NCBI RefSeq assembly: GCF_015999245.1
Contig: NZ_JAEAMR010000007.1
Coordinates: 1 to 64,000, forward strand
DNA from: Streptomyces sp. AV19
GTDB taxonomy: Bacteria > Actinomycetota > Actinomycetes > Streptomycetales > Streptomycetaceae
Length of the DNA stretch: 64,000 nt
Direction of reading: 5' to 3'
Made by a program: the position numbers and the translations under genes. Below the pieces are notes generated by a model. That model was given only the letters and a program-made list of their open reading frames with translations. It ran no database searches and had not been told where the DNA came from. Of this stretch, positions 25,563-34,198 are shown piece after piece (position 1 is the first letter of the stretch; every line of letters begins with the position of its first letter).

Positions 25563-27074
25563 TTATTCCGCCGCGGACCGGCCCGGCACTTCCGGGGAAC
25601 GTCCTGGCCAGTCCACCAGCGCCGTGGTGGGCAGGGGTTCGGTGTGCACGGACAGCGGGGTGGCGATGTCCTCCAGGGAGCGGCCCTCGGCCGGTACCGC
25701 CAGGAAGGCGGCGACCACGCCGGCCAGGCACATCAGCGTCGCGCCGATCTGGAACGCGAGGACCGTGTCGCTCACGACGCCGGTGCTGGTCAGCTCGGCG
25801 AAGAGCAGGGGGCCGCTGATGCCGCCCGCCGCGGTGCCGACCGCGTAGAAGAAGGCGATGGCCATGGCCCGGGTCTCGGTCGGGAAGACCTCGGAGACCG
25901 TGAGGTAGGCGCTGCTCGCGCCGGCGGAGGCGAAGAAGAGGACGACGCACCAGCAGGCGGTCAGGGTGACCGCGCTCAGGACGCCGGAGCCGAAGAGCCA
26001 GGCGGTGACGAAGAGGAGGGCTCCGGAGAGCAGGAACGTCGAGGAGATCATGATGCGTCGGCCGACCGTGTCGAACAGCTTGCCGAGGAAGAGCGGGCCC
26101 AGGAAGTTGCCCACCGCTATCACGGCGAAGAAGTAGCCGGTGCGGGAGGTGTTGACGCCGAAGAACTTGGTGAGGATCTCCCCGAATCCGAAGGTGATGG
26201 CGTTGTAGAGGAACGCCTGGCCGATGAAGAGGGCGAGCCCCAGCACGGCGCGCCGCCGGTAGTCGGTGAAGACCGTGCGGGCGATGTCGCGGAAGCCGGT
26301 GCTCTTGCGCTGGCGGATGGTGATGGTGCCGGTGGCCGGCTCCAGCGGGGCGTCCCTCTCCTCCTCGATGCGCCGCTCGATCGCGTCGACCAGCACCTCG
26401 GCCTCCTCCGCCCGCCCGTGGATGAAGAGCCACCGTGGGCTCTCGGGTACGTGGCGGCGGACGAGGAGGATGACGAAGCCGAGGAGGACCCCGAGTCCGA
26501 ACGTCAGCCGCCAGCCGACGTCCTTGGCGAAGAACCGGGTGTCCAGCAGGAATATCGACAGCAGGGAGCCGGCGATGGCGCCCAGCCAGAAGCTGCCGTT
26601 GATGATGAGGTCGACGCGGCCCCGGTAGCGGGCCGGAATCAGCTCGTCCACCGCGGAGTTGATGGCCGCGTATTCCCCGCCGATGCCGAATCCGGTGATG
26701 AACCGGAAGACGAAGAACCACCAGGAGGAGTACGAGAGCGCGGTCAGCGCGGTCGCGCCCAGGTAGACGGCGAGGGTCACCATGAACAGCCGTTTTCGGC
26801 CGAAGCGATCGGTCAGCCGGCCGAAGAACAGCGCGCCGACGCAGGCGCCGCCGACGTAGAGGGCCGCCGCCACGCCCGTCACCTGGGCTCCGGTGATGGG
26901 CAGGCCGCTGCCGTGCTCGGAGAGGCGTCCCGCGATGTTGCCAACGACCGTGACCTCCAGGCCGTCGAGGATCCAGACCGTGCCCAGGCCGATCACCACG
27001 GTCCAGTGCCACCGGGACCAGGGCAGCCGGTCCAGGCGTGAGGGCACGGAAGTGCTGATGGTCGCGGTCGTCAC
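25563..27074 (-). CDS. MFS transporter, sugar-porter-like
   Basis: This 503-residue protein has about twelve membrane segments. Family signatures are FFGRLTDRFGRKRLFMVTL between helices 2 and 3, FRFITGFGIGGEYAAINSAV, VPESPRWLFIHGR before the long central loop and GKLFDTVGRRIMISS in the second half. These place it in the sugar/aromatic-acid porter branch; the substrate cannot be told. The GTG start at 27074 is supported by the beginning of the family N-terminus (RLPWSRWHWTVVIGLG). It is followed closely by the aldo/keto reductase. Confidence 0.88.
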   Translation of the reverse strand: MTTATISTSVPSRLDRLPWSRWHWTVVIGLGTVWILDGLEVTVVGNIAGRLSEHGSGLPITGAQVTGVAAALYVGGACVGALFFGRLTDRFGRKRLFMVTLAVYLGATALTALSYSSWWFFVFRFITGFGIGGEYAAINSAVDELIPARYRGRVDLIINGSFWLGAIAGSLLSIFLLDTRFFAKDVGWRLTFGLGVLLGFVILLVRRHVPESPRWLFIHGRAEEAEVLVDAIERRIEEERDAPLEPATGTITIRQRKSTGFRDIARTVFTDYRRRAVLGLALFIGQAFLYNAITFGFGEILTKFFGVNTSRTGYFFAVIAVGNFLGPLFLGKLFDTVGRRIMISSTFLLSGALLFVTAWLFGSGVLSAVTLTACWCVVLFFASAGASSAYLTVSEVFPTETRAMAIAFFYAVGTAAGGISGPLLFAELTSTGVVSDTVLAFQIGATLMCLAGVVAAFLAVPAEGRSLEDIATPLSVHTEPLPTTALVDWPGRSPEVPGRSAAE

Positions 27075-27229
27075 GTCATCTGAGTTCCCGATCGCCCACG
27101 GAACATTCGCGGAAGATTTCCGCATGGGGGCGTGGCGGGGAGGTACCGCCGGAACAGCGGCGCGCGGGAAGCTGTGCAAGCCCCCCGCGCGCGTTTCACC
27201 TGTTACAGAGTCTGTTTGCCAGAGCCTGT

Positions 27230-28432
27230 TTACGGGTGCAGGCCCTTGGAGCGCAGCCAGTGCAGCGGGTCGACCGGGTGCCCGCCGTGCTGCCGGACCT
27301 CCAGGTGCAGGTGCGCGCCGGTGACGTTGCCGGTCGCGCCGACCCGGCCGATGACCTGGCCGGGCACGACCTTGCCCTGGGTGCGGACCATGGACGAGAG
27401 GTGGCAGAACCACAGCTCCGTGCCGTCGTCCAGGCGCAGCACGATGCGGTAGCCGTACGAACCGGCCCAGCCGGCGTGGGTGATCCGGCCGCCGCTCACC
27501 GCCTTGACGGGGCTGCCGGTCGGCGCGGCGAAGTCGGTGCCGGTGTGGCGGTGCGACCACATGCCGCCGTGCTGCCCGTAGCGGGCCGTGATCCGGTAGG
27601 AGGAGACCGGCAGGACGTAGCGGTGCTTCGCGCGGGTGATCCGCTCGGCGGCGCGCCGGGCCTCGGCCTGGGCCTTGCCCGTGGCCTTGGCGGCGGCCTT
27701 CTGGACGGCGGCGCCGTGGGCCGCGGCGGCGTTCGCGGCGCCGGCCGCGTTGGCGGCGTCCGTCGCGCTCGCGACGCTGTGGGCCTGGTTCTGTGCGGTG
27801 TGTTGGGCCTGGTTCTGCGCGGTGTGTTGGGCCTGGTTCTGCGCGGTGTGGGCCGCCCGCTGCGTGGTGTGCGTCGCGGCCGCCCTGGCCTTCGCCGCCG
27901 CCATCCGCTGGGCGTCGGCGGCCGCCCGCTCCTGCGCGGCGCTGTGGGGTTCGGCCTGCTGGAGGATGCGGGCGCGGAGGGCCTCGCCGGCGTCGGACGG
28001 GCCGCCCTGCGCCGGGGCGGGCGCCTCGGACCCGGACGCGGCTTCGGCGACGGGGGTTTCCGCGGCGGGGACTTCGTCGTCGTCAACCGCGTACGGGCCG
28101 GCCGTGGCCGCCGTCGGGTCCACGTCCGGCACGGTTATGGGAGCCGGGCGCTCCTGGGCGGTCGCCACACCGCTGCCCGCGCCGACCGCGGCGATCACAC
28201 CGACGCCGAGGGCCGCGCCGCCGCGTGCCATCGTGCCCCCGCGCTGCTTGGGAACACGGTGCCGGCCGCGGACCGGAGCCTCACCTTCCGTGAAGGGAAC
28301 GCCGGTTGCCGTCCCGCCGGAGTGGACCGGTCCCGGCGCTCCCGGCGCTCCCGGCGCTCCCGGCGCTGCCGGCCAGGAGTCGTGCGAACTGTCCTCGCCT
28401 GCGGGGCTGTTGGACGCCACGGGGGCGTTCAC
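27230..28432 (-). CDS. M23-family cell-wall metallopeptidase under c-di-AMP riboswitch
   Basis: This 400-residue exported protein has an N-terminal hydrophobic segment (GGAALGVGVIAAVGAGSGVA, then TAQE), an Ala/Gln-rich coiled region with three tandem 8-residue units (TAQNQAQH) and a C-terminal M23 LytM domain. Zinc ligands are in HRHTGTDFAAP and GAHLHLEV. M23 enzymes hydrolyse peptide cross-links in peptidoglycan. The GTG at 28432 follows an AAGGAAGG ribosome binding site adjoining the riboswitch. Cell-wall hydrolases are typical targets of this riboswitch in actinobacteria. Confidence 0.92.
   Translation of the reverse strand: MNAPVASNSPAGEDSSHDSWPAAPGAPGAPGAPGPVHSGGTATGVPFTEGEAPVRGRHRVPKQRGGTMARGGAALGVGVIAAVGAGSGVATAQERPAPITVPDVDPTAATAGPYAVDDDEVPAAETPVAEAASGSEAPAPAQGGPSDAGEALRARILQQAEPHSAAQERAAADAQRMAAAKARAAATHTTQRAAHTAQNQAQHTAQNQAQHTAQNQAHSVASATDAANAAGAANAAAAHGAAVQKAAAKATGKAQAEARRAAERITRAKHRYVLPVSSYRITARYGQHGGMWSHRHTGTDFAAPTGSPVKAVSGGRITHAGWAGSYGYRIVLRLDDGTELWFCHLSSMVRTQGKVVPGQVIGRVGATGNVTGAHLHLEVRQHGGHPVDPLHWLRSKGLHP
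27779..27851 (+). repeat. Three tandem 24-bp repeats inside the M23 peptidase gene
   Basis: GGGCCTGGTTCTGCGCGGTG with TGTT forms a unit repeated three times with few changes. It encodes the TAQNQAQH units of the linker, and copy number probably varies between strains. Confidence 0.7.
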
Positions 28433-28440
28433 CTTTCCTT

Positions 28441-28603
28441 CCTTCTCGCCTGCCGGGTCGGCGGTGGGGGTCCCCCAGGCCGTTCGGGCGCTGGCGGAGG
28501 GTTCGGAGCAGGAAGGTCTCCTACGGGCCTGAGGACTGCCCGATGCACCCCACGGGTCGGTGGTTCCCCGGTTCCCTCTCGTGCCCACGGGATTCGGCGA
28601 AGG
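28441..28603 (-). ncRNA. ydaO-type (cyclic di-AMP) riboswitch with an inserted small repeat
   Basis: On the minus strand conserved blocks occur in order: CCTTCGCCGAATCCC, GAGAGGGAACCGGGGAACCA, GGGGTGCATCGGGCAG, GACCTTCCTGCTCCGAACCC and the closing GGCAGGCGAGAAGG, which pairs with the 5' CCTTCGCC as P1. This is the actinobacterial ydaO/yuaA class binding c-di-AMP, an OFF switch for cell-wall hydrolase genes. The usual short link between CCGAACCC and CCCGGCAGGCG is replaced by about 38 bases of GC-rich repeat (28462-28500). The switch ends nine bases before the GTG of the M23 gene. Confidence 0.85.
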
Positions 28604-28747
28604 CGCGCGGTGCCGCCTCTTGTGGCGGTGTGTGGACCGCGTTGCGTTATCGAACGTTAATAGACAGGACTGGTGGTTTCCAAGCCGAAAGCGTGAATCC
28701 ACGGGCCTCTTGGAGAGAAAGGGGAGCGTTTCCGCACTGACGGTGCG
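28604..28747. other. Upstream region of the riboswitch
   Basis: On the minus strand ACGTTCGATAACGCAACG and CTATTAACG lie 40-75 bases before the riboswitch and include possible promoter elements. I cannot fix the -10 and -35 boxes with confidence. Confidence 0.3.
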
Positions 28748-29935
28748 TCATCCGTTATGGAGCGTGCCCGGGGTGCGCCCCGTGTGCGCCCTCAGGTGGT
28801 CGCGGCCGCGGCCGTCGGCGCGGTGGACGGCCAGCAGGGCCATGTCGTCGTCCGTGTGTCCGCCCGCGTGCCGGGCCACGTCCGCCGCGAGGAAGTCCAG
28901 CAGGCCGTCGGGGCTCCTGGGCTGCCGGCCGGCCAGCCGCTCCTTCGGGTCGTAGAAGACGCCGGCCGCGTCCCGCGCCTCCGTCACCCCGTCGGTGAAC
29001 AGCAACAGCGTGGCCCCGGCCGGGAAGTCCCACTCCTCGACCCGGTCCGGCCACTCCCCCAAGTCCCCCATGCCCAGCGGCAGGGCGGGCGTGCGCGGGT
29101 GGGTCTCGCCGACCGCGCCGTCCGCGTACAACAGCAGCGGGGGCGGGTGACCGCGGTTCACGAGGCGCAGGCGGCGGGTGCTGTCGTGCGGGACCTCCGC
29201 GACGACGGCGGTGGTGAAGCCCTCGAACTGGTCGATGTTCGCCCGGCGGTCGCCCTCGCGCCGGAGCGCGCTCTCCAGGCGGTGCGCGACGCCGTCCAGG
29301 GTCCGTTCCTGCTCCGCGGCCTCGCGGAACGCGCCGATCACGACGGCCACGGCCTCGACGGCGCCGAGGCCCTTGCCGCGCACGTCGCCGACGATCAGGC
29401 GGATGCCGTGCGGGGTGTCCTGCACCGCGTACAGATCCCCGCCGATCCCGGCGTCGGCCTGGGCCGCGACGTAGCGGGCCGCGATGCGCAGGCCGCCGAT
29501 GCGGGCGGGGGGCACGGGCAGCACGGCGCGCTGCGCGGCCTCGGCGACGCCGCGCGCGGATCTGAGCCGGCTGTCGCTGCGGCGCACGACGCGGTTGATG
29601 CCGAGGGCGAGGAGGGCGACGGTCAGGACCGTCACGTTCTCGGTGACGGACTCGCCCGTGCTCGGGGAGCCCCGGTGGACGGTGACGTCGACGGACGCCA
29701 GGACGGCGAGCAGCGCGACGACGGCCGTGGCTCGTGCGGAGAGCAGGGAGGCGGCGACGAGGGGTGCCGCGGCGAAGAAGGGGGCGGAGTTGTAGTTGGC
29801 GGGGGTGAGGGCGGCGAAGACCTCGCCGGCGATGAGGAGGATGGCGGGGAGCCAGCAGGCGGCGCGCCAGAGGTAGTTAGGGCGGGTGGGGGTGGGGGCC
29901 GAGGGTGTGGGGGTGGCTCGCTCTCGCTTCCCCAC
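28748..29935 (-). CDS. Membrane-anchored PP2C/SpoIIE-type serine phosphatase
   Basis: This 395-residue protein has about four N-terminal membrane helices (WRAACWLPAILLIAGEVF, APLVAASLLSARATAVVALL, VTVLTVALLALGINRVV). A SpoIIE/RsbU phosphatase domain follows. Metal-binding motifs are GIGGDLYAV, LIVGDVRGKGLGAVE, LLFTDGVTEARD and HTDDDMALLAV. Such enzymes dephosphorylate anti-anti-sigma factors. GTG at 29935 follows GGAGAACACC, deciding the start. It is a stand-alone gene with the large repeat copy 2 upstream. Confidence 0.88.
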   Translation of the reverse strand: MGKRERATPTPSAPTPTRPNYLWRAACWLPAILLIAGEVFAALTPANYNSAPFFAAAPLVAASLLSARATAVVALLAVLASVDVTVHRGSPSTGESVTENVTVLTVALLALGINRVVRRSDSRLRSARGVAEAAQRAVLPVPPARIGGLRIAARYVAAQADAGIGGDLYAVQDTPHGIRLIVGDVRGKGLGAVEAVAVVIGAFREAAEQERTLDGVAHRLESALRREGDRRANIDQFEGFTTAVVAEVPHDSTRRLRLVNRGHPPPLLLYADGAVGETHPRTPALPLGMGDLGEWPDRVEEWDFPAGATLLLFTDGVTEARDAAGVFYDPKERLAGRQPRSPDGLLDFLAADVARHAGGHTDDDMALLAVHRADGRGRDHLRAHTGRTPGTLHNG

Positions 29936-30060
29936 GGTGTTCTCCTGCCCGGGGTGGTGTGTGCTCCCTCTCCACCATTGCGTGGGTGGGAGGGGGTGGC
30001 CAGTGGGGGTGGGCCGGGTGGGGGTGCGGTGGGGTGCCACCGGGAGGGGGTTGCCCCGGA

Positions 30061-30346
30061 CCCGCCCTTTCACCGTTTCCTCCGGGCTCCGCCCGGCCCG
30101 GCACCGCGCTCCGCGCGGTGGTGCGGGGGCTTCGCCCCCTGCGCCCCCTTTCGGGGCTTCGCCCCGGGCCCCCCATCGCGGCTCCGCCACTCGTCCTCAA
30201 ACGCCGGACGGGCTGAATGATCAGCCCGTCCGGCGTTTGAGAACAGCGCCCGAAGGGCGCTTCGGGGGGCAGGGGGCGCAGCCCCCGCCACCGCCCGGAG
30301 GGCGGTTGGGGGCCGGGGGCTCCCCGGGAAACGGTGAAAGGGCGGG
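30061..30346. repeat. Large palindromic intergenic repeat, copy 2 (complete)
   Basis: Ends are inverted: CCGCCCTTTCACCGTTTCC at left and GGAAACGGTGAAAGGGCGG at right. The centre is a perfect palindrome with 20-base arms, TCAAACGCCGGACGGGCTGA (30197-30216) and its complement (30221-30240), separated by ATGA. GC-rich mini-hairpins fill each half. It lies between the 3' end of the DEAD-box helicase gene and the start of the phosphatase gene. Confidence 0.85.
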
Positions 30347-30438
30347 GCGGGGAGAACCCAGCCGATCAGGCCCCACCCTCCCGCACACCCGTCACCCCAG
30401 CCGCCACCCCGCGCCGCAGCTACGCCGCCGAGCCGCGA

Positions 30439-32166
30439 TTACGCGGACAGCCCCGAGCCCCCCGCGCCGCGCGGCCGGCGCCGAGGCGCCCTCGTCCGGC
30501 GGCTGCCCTCGGCCGTGCCCTGCGAGCTCTGCGAGCCCTGGGCACCCTGGCCCCGGCCCCGCTGGCCGGACGGAGCGTCCTGGCGCGCCTGACCGTTCCG
30601 GCCACCGCCCTGGCCGGCCCGGCCGTCCTGCGCGGCCCGCGCCTGGCCGTCCCGGGCGGCACCCCGCGCCTGCCCGTTCTGCGCCCGGGCACCGTCCCCC
30701 TGGCCCCCGCCCGATCGGCCGCGCCCACGGCCCCGGCCACGTCCGGTCGTCCCCGAAGCCCCCGTCGAGCGCTTCGACGAAGCAGAAGAGGCGGAAGAGG
30801 CGGAGACAGCCGGCTGCGGCGTCGGGAGCACCACCGGGACGCCGCTCGGCTCGCGCGCGCCCGTGATGCGGGAGAGTTCCGTGTCCCCGGGGGCGACCCG
30901 GGTCACCTGGGGGCTGATCTTCGCCGTGGACATCATCCGGGTCATCTCGCGGCGCTGCTCCGGCAGGACCAGCGTGACCACCGTGCCCGACTCGCCGGCG
31001 CGGGCCGTGCGGCCGCCGCGGTGGAGGTAGTCCTTGTGGTCCACGGGCGGATCGATGTTGACGACCAGGTCGAGGCCGTCGATGTGGATGCCGCGGGCCG
31101 CGACGTTGGTCGCGATCAGCGCGGTGACCTGGTCGGTGCGGAACTGCTCCAGCGTGCGGTTGCGCTGCGGCTGGCTCTTGCCGCCGTGCAGCGCGGCGGC
31201 CAGGACGCCCTCCGAGAGCAGCCGCTTGGCCAGCCGGTCGGCACCGCGCTTGGTGTCGACGAACATGATCACGCGCCCCTCGCGGGCGGCGATCCGGGTG
31301 ACCGTGCTCTTCTTCACGGTCTCGTCCGCGACGTGGAGCAGGTGGTGGTCCATGGTGACGACCGCCCCGGCGGACGGGTCCACGGAGTGGGTGACCGGGT
31401 CGCTGAGGAAGCGGCGGACGAGCCGGTCGACGTTGCGGTCCAGCGTGGCCGAGAAGAGCATCCGCTGACCGCCCGGGGCGACCTGCTCCAGCAGCCGCGT
31501 GACCTGCGGGAGGAAGCCCATGTCGGCCATCTGGTCGGCCTCGTCGAGGACGGTGATCGTCACGTCGCCCAGGGCGCAGTCGCCGCGCTGGATGAGGTCG
31601 GCGAGCCGGCCCGGCGTGGCGACCAGGACCTCGGCGCCGCGCGCCAGCTGGTTGGCCTGCCGTCCGATGGACATGCCGCCGACGACGGTGGCGGTGCGCA
31701 GCCCCAGGGCCGTGGCGTACGGGGCCAGCGAGTCGGTGACCTGCTGGGCCAGCTCACGCGTCGGCACGAGGACGAGCGCGAGCGGACGGCGGGGCTCCGC
31801 GCGGCGGCCGGCCGTGCGGGCCAGCAGCGCCAGGCCGAAGGCCAGGGTCTTGCCGGAGCCGGTGCGGCCGCGGCCGAGGACGTCGCGGCCCGCGAGCGAG
31901 TTGGGGAGGGTGGCGGCCTGGATCGGGAACGGCTCGGTGACGCCCTGCGCCGTCAGCGTGGACAGCAGCGCGTTGGGCAGGCCCATGTCGGTGAAGGAGT
32001 CCACGGACGGGAGCGCGGGCGTGGTGCTCACCGGGGTCGTGAACTCGGCGTGCCCGGACTCCGCCGCGCCCCCGGAGGGACGGGCCGGCCGGCGGCGCGC
32101 CGGCTGACCGCCGCGCGAACCGGTGGAGCGGGGCGGTCGGGCGGATCGGGCGGCGGGGCTGGGCAT
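30439..32166 (-). CDS. DEAD-box RNA helicase with Arg/Gly-rich tail
   Basis: This 575-residue protein has Q motif PFPIQAATLP, motif I GRTGSGKTLAFGLAL, Ia VPTRELAQQV, II VLDEADQMADMGF, III FSATLD, and V/VI ATNVAARGIHIDG and HRGGRTARAGE. The C-terminal ~130 residues are low-complexity (GRGRGRGRGRSGGGQG, QNGQARGAARDGQARAAQDG), which usually gives non-specific RNA binding. ATG at 32166 follows GGGAAGG. A cold-shock gene lies immediately upstream on the same strand, so the helicase is probably part of a cold or RNA-structure response. A paralogue is at 35949-38156. Confidence 0.93.
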   Translation of the reverse strand: MPSPAARSARPPRSTGSRGGQPARRRPARPSGGAAESGHAEFTTPVSTTPALPSVDSFTDMGLPNALLSTLTAQGVTEPFPIQAATLPNSLAGRDVLGRGRTGSGKTLAFGLALLARTAGRRAEPRRPLALVLVPTRELAQQVTDSLAPYATALGLRTATVVGGMSIGRQANQLARGAEVLVATPGRLADLIQRGDCALGDVTITVLDEADQMADMGFLPQVTRLLEQVAPGGQRMLFSATLDRNVDRLVRRFLSDPVTHSVDPSAGAVVTMDHHLLHVADETVKKSTVTRIAAREGRVIMFVDTKRGADRLAKRLLSEGVLAAALHGGKSQPQRNRTLEQFRTDQVTALIATNVAARGIHIDGLDLVVNIDPPVDHKDYLHRGGRTARAGESGTVVTLVLPEQRREMTRMMSTAKISPQVTRVAPGDTELSRITGAREPSGVPVVLPTPQPAVSASSASSASSKRSTGASGTTGRGRGRGRGRSGGGQGDGARAQNGQARGAARDGQARAAQDGRAGQGGGRNGQARQDAPSGQRGRGQGAQGSQSSQGTAEGSRRTRAPRRRPRGAGGSGLSA

Positions 32167-32260
32167 ACGGGACCTTCCCAGAGGCGGAAACGGGGGCGAG
32201 GGCGACAATGGGGCCCGCACCCAGTGGTGCGGGCCCCATCGCCTCGTGATGCGGGGATCG

Positions 32261-32464
32261 TCAGATGTTGACGATGTTCTCCGCCTGCAGACCCTTCGGG
32301 CCCTGCGTGACGTCGAAGGACACCTTCTGGCCCTCGAGCAGCTCACGGAAGCCCTGGGAGGCGATGTTCGAGTAGTGGGCGAAGACGTCGGGGCCGCCGC
32401 CGTCCTGCTCGATGAAGCCGAAGCCCTTTTCGGAGTTGAACCACTTAACGGTGCCGGTAGCCAT
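32261..32464 (-). CDS. CspA-family cold-shock protein
   Basis: This 67-residue single-strand RNA/DNA-binding protein is all beta. The RNP1 motif KGFGFIEQ and RNP2-like VFAHYSNI are present in [20 protein letters not shown]. It melts RNA structure as a chaperone. ATG at 32464 follows TAGGAGATAG. A leader of up to ~210 bases without coding sequence separates it from the next gene, as usual for temperature-controlled csp genes. The DEAD-box helicase follows 94 bases downstream. Confidence 0.95.
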   Translation of the reverse strand: MATGTVKWFNSEKGFGFIEQDGGGPDVFAHYSNIASQGFRELLEGQKVSFDVTQGPKGLQAENIVNI

Positions 32465-32676
32465 GTCTATCTCCTAGCGGATTGGGGTGGGCCCCAGACC
32501 GGACTGACCGGCAGCCGGCAAAGGCCGGCATAAACAAAAATGCGCCATCGGCTACATGACCGAGGCGCACACGAGTTCATGGGTACCACAACTGCAACTC
32601 GAACAACCGTACCACACCCGGTCCGCCCTGCCCAGCCCCCTCACCAGCTCCTTCACCAACCCCCCTCACAACGCCC

Positions 32677-33474
32677 TCATAACTCGACCCCCAGCGCCCG
32701 CGCGTGCCGGTCGGCCGCCACTTCGGCGTCCGCCTCGTCGAGGTAGACCTCGCAGACCAGCCGCCCGTCGGAGGTCAGGTTGTGCTCCAGCTCCCAGAGG
32801 GAGACCTCGCCGCCGCCCTCCAGCAGGAACGCGTGCTCGTAGAACCGGCACCAGGTCGCGTCCCGCCCGGGCCCGCGCCGCCGCGGCTTGGTGATGAGCG
32901 CGATGTGATGGCCGAGGGCGCCCTGGAGGATCTCGCCGACCACCTCGCCCGGCCCGTCCTGGTTCTCGGCGCGCCGCAGCAGCCGCCGGGCGTGGTCGGG
33001 CGAGGCCTCGCAGACGTACTCGCGGCGGGGCCGGCCGGGGCCCATGGCCAGCAGCAGCTCCTCCGCGAGCCAGGCCGGCAGCTCCTCGTCCTCATGATCC
33101 GGCCCGATGCCGCCGCCGATCCGCTCGTGCACCCGGCGCTCGGCCTCGTCGAGGGCCTCCTCGCGGGCGTACAGCTCGTACTGGAAGCGCTCCCGCGGGC
33201 CGGTGTCGTGCTCCAGCTCGTAGAGCAGCCGGCTGCTGCCGTCGGCGAGCAGGAAGACGTGCCGGTAGGTGTGGCAGCGCAGCGGACGGGCGGCGTCGTT
33301 GCGCTGGCGGTACGAGCGGAGCTCGGCCTGGTGCATCAGGGCCGTGCGCAGCCGTGCCAGCAGGGACTCGGTGATCTCGAAGCCGTTCTGGGCGCGTGCC
33401 AGCAGCCCGTCCACGTGCTCGGCGGGCGTCGGCTCGGCGCGGCCCTCTCCCCCGCCCGTGTGCGTCTGCTCCAT
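32677..33474 (-). CDS. Conserved Streptomyces hypothetical (DUF6227-like)
   Basis: This 265-residue acidic protein contains two internally similar units: CHTYRHVFLLADGSSRLLYE (about 67-86) and CRFYEHAFLLEGGGEVSLWE (about 210-229). Each is followed by LEH and a strand ending VCEVY or QYELY. That suggests a duplicated alpha/beta domain. The intervening helix (ERRVHERIGGGIGPDHEDEE) is charged. ATG at 33474 follows GGGAGG. I believe it matches the family called DUF6227 but cannot confirm this. No catalytic residues or membrane segments are seen. Confidence 0.7.
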   Translation of the reverse strand: MEQTHTGGGEGRAEPTPAEHVDGLLARAQNGFEITESLLARLRTALMHQAELRSYRQRNDAARPLRCHTYRHVFLLADGSSRLLYELEHDTGPRERFQYELYAREEALDEAERRVHERIGGGIGPDHEDEELPAWLAEELLLAMGPGRPRREYVCEASPDHARRLLRRAENQDGPGEVVGEILQGALGHHIALITKPRRRGPGRDATWCRFYEHAFLLEGGGEVSLWELEHNLTSDGRLVCEVYLDEADAEVAADRHARALGVEL

Positions 33475-33795
33475 GCCTTCGACCTCCCGGCCCGCTCCTG
33501 CCCACCCCGCGCACTTACCGTAGCGGCGCGGACACCGGACGGGGGCGGGGTTTCCGGTTATCCGCCGCCGGGGCGACGGGCCCCCGAACGCCCGGCCGAG
33601 TACGGGTCGAGTACGGGTCGAGTACGGATCCGAGGACGTGGGACCCCGGCGGACCCCACCGGCCGGGCGGCGCACGGGAGTTGACCGCGCGCCGGACCGT
33701 ACGCCCGCGCCCGTCGAGGCAACCCGCGCGCCTCCGCTTCCTTCTTACTCGCGGGAGGCGACCGCCTCCCCCAACGGGTCAGAGGAGGAACGACC

Positions 33796-34185
33796 ATGTC
33801 CCTGCACTACCCGCGGGCCCTCCGGAACCACTTCCCGCACCCCGCCCCGGCCGCGCTCCACGGCCACCGGCACCCGGCGGCCCCGCCGGCCGACGGGATC
33901 ACGATCGACTACAAGCACCGAGCCGCCGTCGTCGGCGGCCGTGAAGTCCGGCTCACCCTCGTGGAGTTCGAGCTCCTGGCGCACATGGTCGCCCGCCCGC
34001 TCCAGGTCTGCACCCGGCGCCAGCTGATGACGTCCGTCTGGGGGCCGACCGCCCTGGGCGGCGGACGCACGGTGGACGTGCACATCGCCCGGCTGCGCGG
34101 CAAGCTCGGCCCCGGCTACCGGGAGACGATCACGACGGTGCGGCACGTCGGGTACGCCTACGACCCGTCGCGCGCCGGGGCCTGA
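33796..34185 (+). CDS. Stand-alone OmpR/PhoB-type winged-helix DNA-binding protein
   Basis: This 129-residue protein is almost only the effector domain of an OmpR regulator: DYKHRAAVVGGREVRLTLVE, FELLAHMVARPLQVCTRRQL, then VDVHIARLRGKLG and TVRHVGYAYDP. The receiver domain is missing; the first 30 residues (HYPRALRNHFPHPAPAALHG) are His/Pro-rich and unrelated. ATG at 33796 follows AGAGGAGGAACGACC, an excellent ribosome binding site, so this is a real short gene and not a truncation. It must be controlled by means other than receiver phosphorylation. Confidence 0.82.
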   Translation: MSLHYPRALRNHFPHPAPAALHGHRHPAAPPADGITIDYKHRAAVVGGREVRLTLVEFELLAHMVARPLQVCTRRQLMTSVWGPTALGGGRTVDVHIARLRGKLGPGYRETITTVRHVGYAYDPSRAGA

Positions 34186-34198
34186 GGACGGCGCCGCC

